The notes below the pieces were generated by a model. That model was given only the letters and a program-made list of their open reading frames with translations, was not told the origin of the DNA and searched no databases. This document shows positions 26,927 to 34,440 of a DNA stretch of 34,440 bases, in pieces. How positions within the stretch are numbered: the first letter of the stretch is position 1; the number at the start of each line of letters is the position of its first letter. The position numbers and the translations under genes are program-made. The DNA is from Alphaproteobacteria bacterium (GTDB taxonomy: Bacteria > Pseudomonadota > Alphaproteobacteria > Caulobacterales > Aquidulcibacteraceae), in NCBI GenBank assembly GCA_018971945.1, contig JAGWZH010000023.1, positions 1-34,440 of the forward strand. The letters are read 5' to 3'.

Positions 26927-28263
26927 GCGCCGCGGGATGGATCGTCAGCGTGGATTTCGGCACCGCCTTTTCCAAGGCAGCCGCCGTCCCGGACGGGCTT
27001 TCCCCCTCTGAGGCCCGCCGCCAAGTGCGCGCCTTGGCCCTTGGCGCAGTGGCGGGCGCGCCGTCCCCGATGCTGGCGCCTTCAGTGGTGTTTTTGGATC
27101 GGGGAGAAGTCGCCCTGGGCCCTCTGGCCCAGGAGCGGGCCGCATCAGCCGGGGCGAAGCGCGAACCGCTGCAGTCCTTCAAGCTTCTCTTGGGGGCCGC
27201 CGATCTCGCTGCCGTCGCCGCCTCCCGCCCCAATCGTCTCATCGATCCTGACAGCGCTTTTGTCTATCGCGAGCTGATCGTGCTGTTTCTGGCTTATCTG
27301 CTGGGCCTTGTTGACGAAGCCTTCGACCAAAACCGGCCCGCCGCCGCCGCGCAGGCCCAACTTCGCTACACGCGTCCAGGCTGGTACACCCACCGGACGG
27401 CGGCCGACCATGCGTTCATCCGCGACCTGTTCGCCTCCGCTCGCGGTGTTTTGGGCGTTCTGGGCGGGGGTTTTTGGCGAAGGCCTTTATCCTACGAAAC
27501 CGCTCGTCTCGCCCTGAAGGCCGATCCAGCGCCAGTCTTTATCGACGGCGGCCTGTTTGAGGCCACAGCGGTGGCCGTGGGCTTTCTGCCAGATCCCTTG
27601 CCTAAGACCGAGCGCCTTTTAGTGGTCGATATCGGGGCCGGCACGACCGACATCGGCGCTTATGTGGCCGCCCCAGGCGAGCCGCTGCAAGAAGTCGCCG
27701 CCGCCCGGCGCGTGCTGACGGTGGCGGGCGACGCCGTCGACAGGGCGGTCATGGACGTGATCCTCGCCAAGGCCCCCTTATCCGGCAAACCCGATCTCCA
27801 GGCCGCTTTCTGGCGGAGCCTTCTGAGCTCCGTTCGGACACACAAGGAGACCCTGTTTGATCTTGGCCGCATGGCGATACGCTGCGACGGAAAGCTCCTG
27901 GTAGTAACCCAGAGGGAGGTCGAGAATGGGCCACTCTTCAAAGGCCTCGTCACCGATGTCACCGCCGCCTTCGTCGCCAGCCTCAACACAGCGATAGCAG
28001 CAGCGAGGCAGGCGGAGGCGCCGGGCTTGAGCCTCGCGCTCGCTGGCGGCGGGTCGGCGCTGCCTTTCGCCCGCGAGATGATCCGTCGCGCAAAGGCGCA
28101 AGGGCCTCGGTTCGCCCTGACGCCGCTGCCGAGCTGCCCTGAATGGGCCCATGATCCTGTGTTCCATGGCGCTCTCGCCCCCAATTACGCGAAGGTCGCC
28201 ATCGCCTTGGGAGCGGCGCTCGCGCCGCGTGACATCTTGATCGCCGGCGGTGTTCGCTTCTAA
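26923..28263 (+). CDS. Hsp70-like ATPase with nucleotide-binding domain only
   Basis: A 446-residue actin/Hsp70-fold protein. The phosphate-1 loop is VSVDFGTAFSKAA (8-20); SFKLLLG (85-91) matches the Hsp70 segment holding the catalytic lysine; phosphate-2 is VVDIGAGTTDIGAYV (234-248); VAGDAVDRAVM (267-277) corresponds to the GGDDFD region; the adenosine loop is LALAGGGSALPFAREMI (371-387); the end (VAIALGAAL) matches the end of the DnaK ATPase domain. The substrate-binding and lid domains of DnaK (638 residues) are absent. It is coupled to the GrpE-like gene by a four-base overlap. Client and role unknown. Confidence 0.8.
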   Translation: MSAAGWIVSVDFGTAFSKAAAVPDGLSPSEARRQVRALALGAVAGAPSPMLAPSVVFLDRGEVALGPLAQERAASAGAKREPLQSFKLLLGAADLAAVAASRPNRLIDPDSAFVYRELIVLFLAYLLGLVDEAFDQNRPAAAAQAQLRYTRPGWYTHRTAADHAFIRDLFASARGVLGVLGGGFWRRPLSYETARLALKADPAPVFIDGGLFEATAVAVGFLPDPLPKTERLLVVDIGAGTTDIGAYVAAPGEPLQEVAAARRVLTVAGDAVDRAVMDVILAKAPLSGKPDLQAAFWRSLLSSVRTHKETLFDLGRMAIRCDGKLLVVTQREVENGPLFKGLVTDVTAAFVASLNTAIAAARQAEAPGLSLALAGGGSALPFAREMIRRAKAQGPRFALTPLPSCPEWAHDPVFHGALAPNYAKVAIALGAALAPRDILIAGGVRF

Positions 28264-28460
28264 GCCGTGCCGGAGCGTCACGCGCAAGGTCCACTTCCGA
28301 CGGCTCCGCTCTTGGCCGCCCCAGCCTTAAGGGCGGACAGCGCTTGAGCCCTTGAGGTCTGAAGCGATCCAGGGCATGGCCGTGATCTTCGCACCCATGC
28401 TGCTCCGCTATTTTCTGGCCTTCGGTCCCGATGGTGGAGGAAAACCAAGGCTGACCCTAA

Positions 28461-29270
28461 GTGACCATCCCCGCTGAGCCTGCTCCCGTTGGCAAGTCCT
28501 CGAATGCTCCCACTGAAGAAACAGTCCTGAGCGTAAGGCACTTTACTGAGCGGCTCTTTGCGTTCCGAACAACGCGGCCTGCGAGCTTCCGGTTCCGATC
28601 CGGCGAATTCGTCATGATTGGTCTGATGGTGGACGGCAAACCTTTGCTGCGCGCATACTCCGTCGCAAGCCCATCCTGGGACGACACGTTGGAGTTCTAC
28701 TCTATCAAGGTTCCCGATGGCCCCTTGACCTCGCGCCTTGAGAAGATTCAGCCCGGCGAGACATTGCTGTTGGGACGCAAGCCGACAGGCACGTTGATCC
28801 TGGATGCGCTGACCCAGGCGAAGCGCCTCATCATGTTCGCCACCGGGACCGGTATAGCGCCGTTCGCCAGCCTGATCCGTGATCCAGAGGCCTATCAGCG
28901 GTTTGATGAAGTGATCCTCGTTCATACCTGCCGATTCAAGGCCGAACTCGCCTATGGCCTCGAACTTGTGGCCTCTCTCCAGGCCGACCCGCTTGTGGGC
29001 GAAGCGGCGTCGGAGAAGCTCAAGCATATCGCGAGTTGCACCCGGGAGGACTTCGCCGTCACCCAACGCATCACCGCGATGATCGACGAGGCGGGCCGCT
29101 TCGAGGCGCTGACCGGCGCGGCGCTCTCTCCTGAGACCGACCGGGTCATGATTTGCGGTTCGCTTGAGATGAACGCCGATTTGCGCCTGCGGCTCGAGGC
29201 GCTGGGCTTTCAGGAAGGCAGCGTCGCCAATCCCGGCCAGGTGGTGGTGGAAAAAGCCTTTGTCGGCTGA
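28461..29270 (+). CDS. fpr: Ferredoxin--NADP+ reductase
   Basis: A 269-residue FAD enzyme moving electrons between NADPH and ferredoxin or flavodoxin. FAD binding is shown by LRAYSVASPSWDD; the NADP domain has FATGTGIAPFASLIRDP and VMICGSLEMNADL; the C-terminus VVVEKAFVG ends in the pattern of bacterial subclass-I/II Fpr. The GTG at 28461 is the only good start near the conserved N-terminus. It lies 197 bases after the Hsp70-like gene on the same strand. Confidence 0.92.
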   Translation: MTIPAEPAPVGKSSNAPTEETVLSVRHFTERLFAFRTTRPASFRFRSGEFVMIGLMVDGKPLLRAYSVASPSWDDTLEFYSIKVPDGPLTSRLEKIQPGETLLLGRKPTGTLILDALTQAKRLIMFATGTGIAPFASLIRDPEAYQRFDEVILVHTCRFKAELAYGLELVASLQADPLVGEAASEKLKHIASCTREDFAVTQRITAMIDEAGRFEALTGAALSPETDRVMICGSLEMNADLRLRLEALGFQEGSVANPGQVVVEKAFVG

Positions 29271-29305
29271 CCAGAGCGCAGGCGGAGCAAGGAGCGTTTT
29301 CTTGC

Positions 29306-29351
29306 AAGCTGAACAGGGGGTCGCCCACGACAAGACGTCCCTGTTTAGCTT
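29306..29351 (+). terminator. Long hairpin downstream of fpr
   Basis: AAGCTGAACAGGG (29306-29318) pairs with CCCTGTTTAGCTT (29339-29351) over 13 pairs including one G-U, around a 20-base loop. It starts 36 bases after the fpr stop. No T-run follows. The rest of 29271-29619 shows no supported gene. Confidence 0.45.
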
Positions 29352-29619
29352 GGCCGCAGCTGGCCCAAGGACGAAGGCGCCCTGTGAAACCGAAATCGCC
29401 GCGTAGGTTGGTCGAAACCCTCAAAAGCGCGCTCATAGGGATGAACGTCAGCGGCGCAGCGATAGCGGCTTGGGACGGAGGCGAGGGCCGACGCTCTCTT
29501 GGCGATCGCGCGCCGCCAAAGCGCCAAACAAGGCCAGAACGCAACCCATCAGCCAAAGTTCCGAAACGGGCGAACCGTGTTGCGAAAGACAGCGTGGGCC
29601 CAGGCGGGCTCGCCGCGGG

Positions 29620-30681
29620 TTAGAGGCCGGGCAGCGGCTTCCATTCCTCGTCCGGCGGTAATGGCGCGAAAATCGCGTCGAGCATGTCTGGCGTCACCCC
29701 TTCCAGCGTCGCGGGCCTCCAGTGCGGAGCATTATCCTTGTCAACGATCACGGCGCGCACCCCTTCAAGGAAATCGTGCCGGTGCACGACGCGGCAGGCG
29801 ATGCGGTACTCCATGGTCATCACTGCGGCAAAAGAGGCGGCCCTGGCCCCCTCTCGCAGCTGTCGGAGCGCCACCTTCATCGTCTGCGGCGACTTTGTCT
29901 TCAGGATCTCCAGCTGCTCTTGCGGCCAGTTCCGTCCTGCTTGCGGCTCCGCCCTCTCCAGAGCGGCGAAGATCTCTTCTACCGTGTCGTATCCGAACAG
30001 CGGCTTGAGCCCTCCAGGATAAGGCGTGATGTCGGTCCGTTCGCTCGGCTGCCGAGCCAAAGCTGCTGGCCCCTCTGCGCAGAGTTGCGGGGTCAGCCGC
30101 GATAATTCCGCCGAAAGCGCAAAATGCGTGGCGACGCCAGCGGAGATCAGGTCCTGTCCTTTCAGGCGCGCGCCGGTCAGCGCGAGCCAAGTCCCGAGTT
30201 CGGGCCCGTTGAGGCGTGGCAAAAACCATCCGCCGCCGACATCGGGGAACAGCCCTATCCCTGTTTCAGGCATCGCAAACACCGTGCGTTCGGTAGCCAC
30301 CCGATAGGCCCCGTGCACCGAAATTCCGACGCCTCCCCCCATCGTCACGCCGTCCATGATTGCGATCACGGGTTTGGGATAGCCGTGGAGCAGGTGATTG
30401 AGCTGATACTCGGTGTGAAAAAATCGCCGCGCATCCAATCCATCGCCGCGGCCGCTATCGGCGAGCATTCGGATGTCGCCGCCGGCGCAAAAACCGCGGG
30501 TGCCCGCCGCGTGGTCAATGATCACCCACCCAATGGCCGGGTCCTCACGCCACGCGACAAGGGCGTCGATCATCTCCAGGCACATCGTGGTGTTGAGCGC
30601 ATGCAGCGCTTCGGGCCGGTTGAGCGTCAAACGGCCCGCGCGAGCCTCCAACCGAGCCAAAATAGAAGAGGTCTCGCTCAT
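29620..30681 (-). CDS. 3-hydroxyisobutyryl-CoA hydrolase
   Basis: A 353-residue crotonase-fold enzyme of valine breakdown. The oxyanion-hole segments are GFCAGGDIRML and MDGVTMGGGVGISVHG; the hydrolase-type acid residues are in FAMPETGIGLFPDVGGGWFLPRL. The C-terminal HDFLEGVRAVIVDKDNAPHW is typical of HIBCH-like proteins and longer than plain enoyl-CoA hydratases. The ATG at 30681 overlaps the upstream gene's stop by four bases; an upstream in-frame start at 30735 would add 18 Gly/Arg-rich residues inside that gene. Some relatives are annotated as enoyl-CoA hydratases. Confidence 0.88.
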   Translation of the reverse strand: MSETSSILARLEARAGRLTLNRPEALHALNTTMCLEMIDALVAWREDPAIGWVIIDHAAGTRGFCAGGDIRMLADSGRGDGLDARRFFHTEYQLNHLLHGYPKPVIAIMDGVTMGGGVGISVHGAYRVATERTVFAMPETGIGLFPDVGGGWFLPRLNGPELGTWLALTGARLKGQDLISAGVATHFALSAELSRLTPQLCAEGPAALARQPSERTDITPYPGGLKPLFGYDTVEEIFAALERAEPQAGRNWPQEQLEILKTKSPQTMKVALRQLREGARAASFAAVMTMEYRIACRVVHRHDFLEGVRAVIVDKDNAPHWRPATLEGVTPDMLDAIFAPLPPDEEWKPLPGL

Positions 30682-31766
30682 GCGGGGGGGCTCCAGTCCG
30701 CCAAAACCGCGACCGCATCCGCCGGCCGATCGCAAAATAATCCATCAACGGCCTGGTCGAGCAACAAGCGGATCTCCGCGCCCGTATCCCCTTCCGCAGC
30801 CAAATTATCCCCTCGCCGCATCTCCGCCGGCAAGAAGAAGTTCTCAGGCCTTATGGTCCAGACATGCACCTTGAGCCCGAACGCATGCGCCCGCGCCACA
30901 AGGTCTGTGGCGGCCATGAGGCCATTTTCGGCGTCCCATGGCGTGATCAATGTCTTCTGCACCCCGATCCCCATGGCGTAGTCCGCGATCCGTCCCAAGC
31001 CCTGGTCGGCGATCAGATCCAAGGACGTGCGGCCTTCGCCGTCCGCAGGTGCGCCGTCGGCGCTGATCAACTGAACGCAGGCCACGCGCCGCGATGAGGC
31101 CGAAGCGATGCGCTGCAAAGGCCCCAGTTCAAAGCACTGCACCAAGACGCGATCCGGGGCCATCGCAAGACCGGACGCATCCAGGGCATGCAAAAGCGCA
31201 GGCACAGGATCAAGGCCGAGCCTCTCAAGATAGCTTGGATGCTTCAACTCGGGATAGATCCCGACACCGGCGGCGCTCGCCAGGGCGGCGGCTTCGGTGA
31301 AGGTGGGGATCGTCTCCACACCGTCAAAAACAATATTCTGCGGCCGCAAGTGCGGCAGCCTCTCCTTGCATCGCAGGGTTTTAAGCTCTGCGAGAAGAAA
31401 ATCTTCTGCGAACCACCCGGTGAAGCTGAGGCCGTCGATGATTTTGCTCGTCCGCCGGTCCGCGAACTCAGGGCGGTCGGCCACATCCGTGCTCTGCCCG
31501 ATCTCGCAATCATGCCGACAGACCAAGACCCCATCCTTGGTCATGACAAGGTCAGGCTCGATAAAGTCGGCTTTTTGATCGATCCCGAGCCGATAGGCCG
31601 AAAGCGTATGCTCAGGCCGATCTGCTGACGCCCCGCGATGCGCGATGATGAGAGGTCGGGGTGCGCTTTCTCGCGCTGTGGAAGTCCCTCCGCCGCCAAC
31701 GAGCAGCGTCGCGCCTCCAGCCGCCGCGACCACCCTTCGCGTAAGAGGAAGCTGTGTCATCGCCAT
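30678..31766 (-). CDS. Glycerophosphodiester phosphodiesterase, exported
   Basis: A 362-residue GDPD-family enzyme (GlpQ-like), releasing glycerol-3-phosphate from lipid-derived diesters. It has a signal-like start (LTRRVVAAAGGATLLVGGG, Tat-like RR). The metal and catalytic motif is IIAHRGASADRPEHT, with FIEPDLVMTKDGVLVCRHD supplying Glu, Asp and the second His; IYPELKHP and the late VHVWTIRPEN follow. It overlaps the hydrolase gene by four bases and lies 15 bases after the DUF5367-like gene, so all are probably one operon. Confidence 0.9.
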   Translation of the reverse strand: MAMTQLPLTRRVVAAAGGATLLVGGGGTSTARESAPRPLIIAHRGASADRPEHTLSAYRLGIDQKADFIEPDLVMTKDGVLVCRHDCEIGQSTDVADRPEFADRRTSKIIDGLSFTGWFAEDFLLAELKTLRCKERLPHLRPQNIVFDGVETIPTFTEAAALASAAGVGIYPELKHPSYLERLGLDPVPALLHALDASGLAMAPDRVLVQCFELGPLQRIASASSRRVACVQLISADGAPADGEGRTSLDLIADQGLGRIADYAMGIGVQKTLITPWDAENGLMAATDLVARAHAFGLKVHVWTIRPENFFLPAEMRRGDNLAAEGDTGAEIRLLLDQAVDGLFCDRPADAVAVLADWSPPA

Positions 31767-31781
31767 CCGCCGCGCTCCCAG

Positions 31782-32171
31782 CTAGATCCGTTCATCTTGC
31801 GGCGACAGCCGGGTCAACATGAGCCCTGTGAAGATCATGGCGGCGGAGGCGATCAGCGTCGCTCCGCCAAATTCTCCATCGAGCGTGGGGTCGAGAAGGG
31901 GAAACACGGAACCGAAAGAAGGAAGGACGAAAGCGTTTAAAACCATGCCCGGAAATGCCAGCCCGACTGAGGCTTCGGCCTCGTCGCCGGGGCTGACCCG
32001 CAATAGCCGCACAAGCGCCCAAGTGAGCCCAGCCGACGCTGGCGCTGCAAGCGAGAACAGGATGGCTGGACCGAGCGTCCCGGCCTCGTAGAAAATCTCC
32101 CCCCAGACGCGGAACGCCATGATGGAGCAGAGCCATAGAAAAAGGCCCAGAAGCGCCGCCCGCAGAACCAT
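31782..32171 (-). CDS. Small membrane protein, DUF5367-like
   Basis: A 129-residue protein with four predicted membrane segments (about 3-22, 30-55, 70-88 and 103-120), the middle two separated by the acidic loop SPGDEAEAS. FRVWGEIFYEAGTLGPAILF and GLAFPGMVLNAFVLPSF resemble the DUF5367 family of unknown function. A GGGAGAG site precedes the ATG. It lies between a lipoprotein gene (16-base gap) and the phosphodiesterase gene. The family call is tentative. Confidence 0.6.
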   Translation of the reverse strand: MVLRAALLGLFLWLCSIMAFRVWGEIFYEAGTLGPAILFSLAAPASAGLTWALVRLLRVSPGDEAEASVGLAFPGMVLNAFVLPSFGSVFPLLDPTLDGEFGGATLIASAAMIFTGLMLTRLSPQDERI

Positions 32172-32187
32172 CGCGCCGCTCTCCCTG

Positions 32188-32682
32188 TTAAAGCGCAGGC
32201 CAACTCACATCTGAGGCAGGGCGGCACTCACCGACCCCCGTCACTCTCGCCGCCGTCTCGGGCCCCTGGGGCGCGCCGCCGTCGGCGTTTTGTCCGATTG
32301 CTGCCGCATCAAAGGCGTAGGCCCCGCGCGCCAGATCGACCCCGTGCCGGCAGAGGTGGTCCTCGCCAGCTGCGAGGCAGACAAAGCCGGCTGATTGGCG
32401 CGCGACAGGCGCCAGCCCCGCATTCGCGGCGCGCGCCTCCGCCATCGCCAGGGCCCAGTCGAGATCGATCTCGGTGGAGCCGAACTCGCTGACAGCATAG
32501 AGGCCGCGCTTCAGGTCGATCCACAAAATCCGACTTGTCTGGTCTTCGAACGGGGGGCCTGTGTCGAAGACAAAGCGACGCTCCACGACACAGGACCAGG
32601 CAACCTTGTCCGGCTGCGTCGCCGGAGGCGTGCAAGCCGGCAGCGCCAAGAGCGCCGCGACCCCAACCAATGCTCGCTTCAT
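32188..32682 (-). CDS. Hypothetical lipoprotein
   Basis: A 164-residue protein with a lipoprotein signal peptide (MKRALVGVAALLALPAC, lipobox LPAC) starting at ATG 32682; an upstream in-frame start at 32703 would spoil it. The mature part has four further Cys (VAWSCVVERR, GFVCLAAGEDHLCRHG and GVGECRP), possibly two disulfides, suggesting a periplasmic position. No recognised domain. First gene of the minus-strand run. Confidence 0.65.
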   Translation of the reverse strand: MKRALVGVAALLALPACTPPATQPDKVAWSCVVERRFVFDTGPPFEDQTSRILWIDLKRGLYAVSEFGSTEIDLDWALAMAEARAANAGLAPVARQSAGFVCLAAGEDHLCRHGVDLARGAYAFDAAAIGQNADGGAPQGPETAARVTGVGECRPASDVSWPAL

Positions 32683-32916
32683 GGCGACTTCCCACGCGCT
32701 CAAAGCCTTTGCCTCGCGTCAGAGTGGTGACAAGCCCCGGCTCCCGCGTCAAGCAGATGCGGCGCGCGGGGGTCTTGGGCGCTTTAGGGTTTCGGCAGGA
32801 TTTACTAACAAAGGAAAAGGTTTCGTAATCTCCTGATCCCACGATGAGTTCGAGGCCTGCAGTTTGCGGGCTGACGGCTGCGCCGCCCTGTCCCCCCTGC
32901 CCCGGCGCAGATCCTA

Positions 32917-32942
32917 GCGGAGCCCCTTGCGAGGGGCTCCGC
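32917..32942 (+). repeat. Perfect 10-bp inverted repeat (hairpin)
   Basis: GCGGAGCCCC, six-base loop TTGCGA, GGGGCTCCGC. It lies in the 366-base gap between the lipoprotein gene and the tRNA. No T-run; it could be a REP-like unit or a factor-dependent terminator. Nothing else in 32683-32999 could be supported as a gene. Confidence 0.6.
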
Positions 32943-32999
32943 AGACCCTCCCGCCTGATGCATCCTGGGAAGACGGCGTGAAGCCGCGGCGTCGAGCGC

Positions 33000-33029
33000 T
33001 TGACGCTGCCTCCCGGGCGCCGCTATAGG
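33000..33029 (+). promoter_or_regulatory. Sigma-70-type promoter of tRNA-Ala
   Basis: TTGACG (33000-33005), 18-base spacer, TATAGG (33024-33029), about 20 bases before the tRNA 5' end. Confidence 0.7.
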
Positions 33030-33048
33030 GCGCGCTTCCTGGTGAAGC

Positions 33049-33124
33049 GGGCCTGTAGCTCAGCTGGGAGAGCGCTACGTTCGCATCGTAGAGGTCAGCG
33101 GTTCGATCCCGCTCAGGTCCACCA
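33049..33124 (+). tRNA. tRNA-Ala (anticodon CGC)
   Basis: A 76-base cloverleaf. The acceptor GGGCCTG pairs with CAGGTCC, including the G3-U70 pair that marks alanine tRNAs. The anticodon stem CTACG/CGTAG encloses TTCGCAT, giving anticodon CGC (codon GCG). The T arm holds GGTTCGATCCC, and the 3' CCA is encoded. It has its own promoter. The genes that follow (toxin-antitoxin, excisionase-like) suggest its 3' end serves as an integration site. Confidence 0.97.
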
Positions 33125-33355
33125 GACTTTTCAACGACTTACCGCCTTTCCAAGCCCCGATCAAAAGCGATTTGTCGGGTCGGGCCAGCACAGGGCCAGC
33201 AAATTCGCCCCGCTTTTGTCTGCCGTGATCGGCCCTGGTCGATGCATCGCGCGCAGTCGCAATAAAGGTCGTGGCGCGGTCGCAACGTGTTGATTTCGAA
33301 ACCGCGCAGGAAAGGCGGCGTTCGTCAGCGCTTGACCAACCTTGCCTGCAGCGCA

Positions 33356-33376
33356 ATATGACTACAGTGGTCATAT
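33356..33376 (+). promoter_or_regulatory. Palindromic operator of the toxin-antitoxin pair
   Basis: ATATGAC, seven bases, GTCATAT. The middle (TACAGTG) is itself nearly symmetric, so almost the whole 21 bp is an inverted repeat. It ends 15 bases before the antitoxin start, the usual place for autoregulation by a Phd/VapC complex. 33125-33355 between the tRNA and this site holds no supported gene. Confidence 0.65.
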
Positions 33377-33391
33377 GCTTGGGAGTCGACG

Positions 33392-33634
33392 TTGAAGGAG
33401 CTCCAACTTCGGGACGCCAAAGCCAACCTGTCCGCCGTCATCGACGAGGCGATCAAGGGCGAGGAATTCCTCATCACGCGCCATGGCCGGCCTGAAGCGG
33501 TGCTGATTGGCATCGAGGAATGGCGCCGTCTGTCCGCCGTCCCTTCCTTTGGCAGGTTGCTCATGATGGCGCCGGAGGGCATTGCGGAGGCGCGCGACCG
33601 CGATACGGCTGGTTTGCGAGACAATGAAGTCTGA
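33392..33634 (+). CDS. Phd/YefM-type antitoxin
   Basis: An 80-residue type II antitoxin. The N-terminal MKELQLRDAKANLSAVIDEA and FLITRHGRPEAVLIGIEEW form the Phd/YefM DNA-binding fold, which binds the upstream palindrome; the C-terminus wraps the toxin. The TTG start is chosen because it gives the typical N-terminus and has GGAG shortly upstream. It overlaps the toxin gene by 11 bases. Confidence 0.85.
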   Translation: MKELQLRDAKANLSAVIDEAIKGEEFLITRHGRPEAVLIGIEEWRRLSAVPSFGRLLMMAPEGIAEARDRDTAGLRDNEV

Positions 33635-34070
33635 CATGTATCTGATCGATACCAATGTCATCTCCGCTTCAGCCCCAGGGCGTTCCGCTCCACCGGGCCT
33701 AGGGGATTGGATGGACCAAAACGCGTCTCTGCTTTTCTTGTCCTCTGTGACAATCGCGGAAGTCACCGAAGGAATCGCCAAGGCCCGCCGAGAGGGGTCG
33801 ACCCGCAAGGCAGATGATCTCGCCGCTTGGCTTGGCGCTGTCCTTCACCTCTACCCAGATCGGGTTCTCCCGTTCGATGCGAGCGTTGCCGAGACCCTTG
33901 GAGGCCTCTCCGACCACGCCCGCGTCATCGGCCGGTCGCCGGGACTGGCGGATCTCATCATTGCCGCGACCGCCAAGCATCATGGTTTGACGATCCTGAC
34001 CCGCAATGTCCGCCATTTTGCGCCTCTCACCGTCGCGGTTCACGACCCCTTTGCCGGCTTGCCGAGCTGA
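33624..34070 (+). CDS. VapC-type PIN-domain toxin
   Basis: A 148-residue PIN-domain ribonuclease, the toxin of the pair. The metal-binding acids are Asp in MYLIDTNVIS, Glu in VTIAEVTEGI and Asp in GLADLIIAATA; ILTRNVRHF near the end is also conserved. ATG 33624 overlaps the antitoxin; ATG 33636 (MYLIDTN), one base after the antitoxin stop, is equally likely. Pairing a VapC with a Phd-type antitoxin is common. The target RNA is not predictable from sequence. Confidence 0.87.
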   Translation: MKSDMYLIDTNVISASAPGRSAPPGLGDWMDQNASLLFLSSVTIAEVTEGIAKARREGSTRKADDLAAWLGAVLHLYPDRVLPFDASVAETLGGLSDHARVIGRSPGLADLIIAATAKHHGLTILTRNVRHFAPLTVAVHDPFAGLPS

Positions 34071-34088
34071 GCTTGCGGACAGGGAGAG

Positions 34089-34433
34089 TTAGAAGAGCGA
34101 CTGTTGGCCATGAGCGCCACTCTTGGAGCTTCCCGCTCGTTTCCGTTTCGGTATCGACGTTTCCGGAACGATCGTCTGGATCGGGTCACGATCGTGCTTT
34201 GTTGGCACGACCTGCGACTTGAGCGCCCGCGCCGCGAGCGTGCTCGTGGCTCTGCGGGTTTCGATGAAAGCCAGCACATCGCCATAGCGATAGCGGACGG
34301 CTTTGCCGATCTTGAAGAAGGCGAGGCTCGGCATCGATCCGTCCTCGCGCCAAGCGGCCAGCGTGCAGGGCTGCAGGCCCAGAAAGGCCGCGGCTTCTTC
34401 CGGTTTCAGCAGTCGGTTTGGGTCTGTCGTCAT
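34089..34433 (-). CDS. Excisionase-like helix-turn-helix protein
   Basis: A 114-residue protein. The N-terminal HTH_17/MerR-like domain reads LLKPEEAAAFLGLQPCTLAAW, with FFKIGKAVRYRYGDVLAFIETRR as the wing and following helix (residues 7-63), the pattern of excisionases and of small regulators at the ends of integrative elements. The basic C-terminal tail (PKRKRAGSSKSG) has no known domain. It points back towards the toxin gene, with a gap of 18 bases between the two stops. No integrase is in the window. The role is inferred from domain and place. Confidence 0.72.
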   Translation of the reverse strand: MTTDPNRLLKPEEAAAFLGLQPCTLAAWREDGSMPSLAFFKIGKAVRYRYGDVLAFIETRRATSTLAARALKSQVVPTKHDRDPIQTIVPETSIPKRKRAGSSKSGAHGQQSLF

Positions 34434-34440
34434 CGGCGCG

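Noticed and set aside
33075-33374. Minus-strand frame ending with LSGIEPLTSTMRT
   Set aside because: This is the antisense translation of a tRNA gene, a known annotation artefact.

Overview
The window looks like a high-GC alphaproteobacterial chromosome. The indicators are the sdhC-sdhD-sdhA order, a mesaconyl-CoA hydratase of the ethylmalonyl-CoA pathway, a fold-III ornithine decarboxylase beside a deoxyhypusine-synthase-like protein, and a long leader RNA in the position of the alphaproteobacterial speF element. A Caulobacterales/Maricaulales/Parvularculales-type host is plausible, but this is inferred from gene content only.

Layout. 1-2.7 kb: YD-repeat (RHS-type) remnants, one cut off by an IS1182-type insertion sequence with matched 19-bp ends and CTAG at both ends. 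2.7-5.9 kb: a pst phosphate-transport operon (pstS-pstC-pstA, minus strand) headed by a triple 11-bp PHO box; pstB does not follow pstA because the IS sits there. 5.9-10.2 kb: a long leader RNA candidate, then ornithine decarboxylase, a DHS-like protein and a Gfo/Idh/MocA oxidoreductase. 10.6-15.8 kb: minus-strand DUF885 lipoprotein, an L-2-hydroxyglutarate-oxidase-like flavoprotein coupled to a GT2 glycosyltransferase, and a HAD phosphatase. 15.9-21 kb: cell-wall genes: murC, an SDR, a second Mur ligase related to Mpl, and a divergent LD-carboxypeptidase, which together suggest murein recycling.

21-25 kb: sdhC-sdhD-sdhA (no adjacent sdhB) and mesaconyl-CoA hydratase. 25-28.3 kb: a BY-kinase-like membrane ATPase with a broken Walker A, divergent from a translationally coupled pair encoding a short GrpE-like protein and a nucleotide-binding-domain-only Hsp70-like ATPase. 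This pair is the best candidate for an undescribed system here. 28.4-32.7 kb: ferredoxin-NADP reductase, then a minus-strand run (lipoprotein, DUF5367-like membrane protein, glycerophosphodiester phosphodiesterase, 3-hydroxyisobutyryl-CoA hydrolase). 33-34.4 kb: a tRNA-Ala(CGC) with its own promoter, followed by a Phd/VapC toxin-antitoxin pair with a palindromic operator and an excisionase-like HTH gene, probably the first genes of an integrated element next to the tRNA.

No CRISPR array, rRNA or origin was seen.
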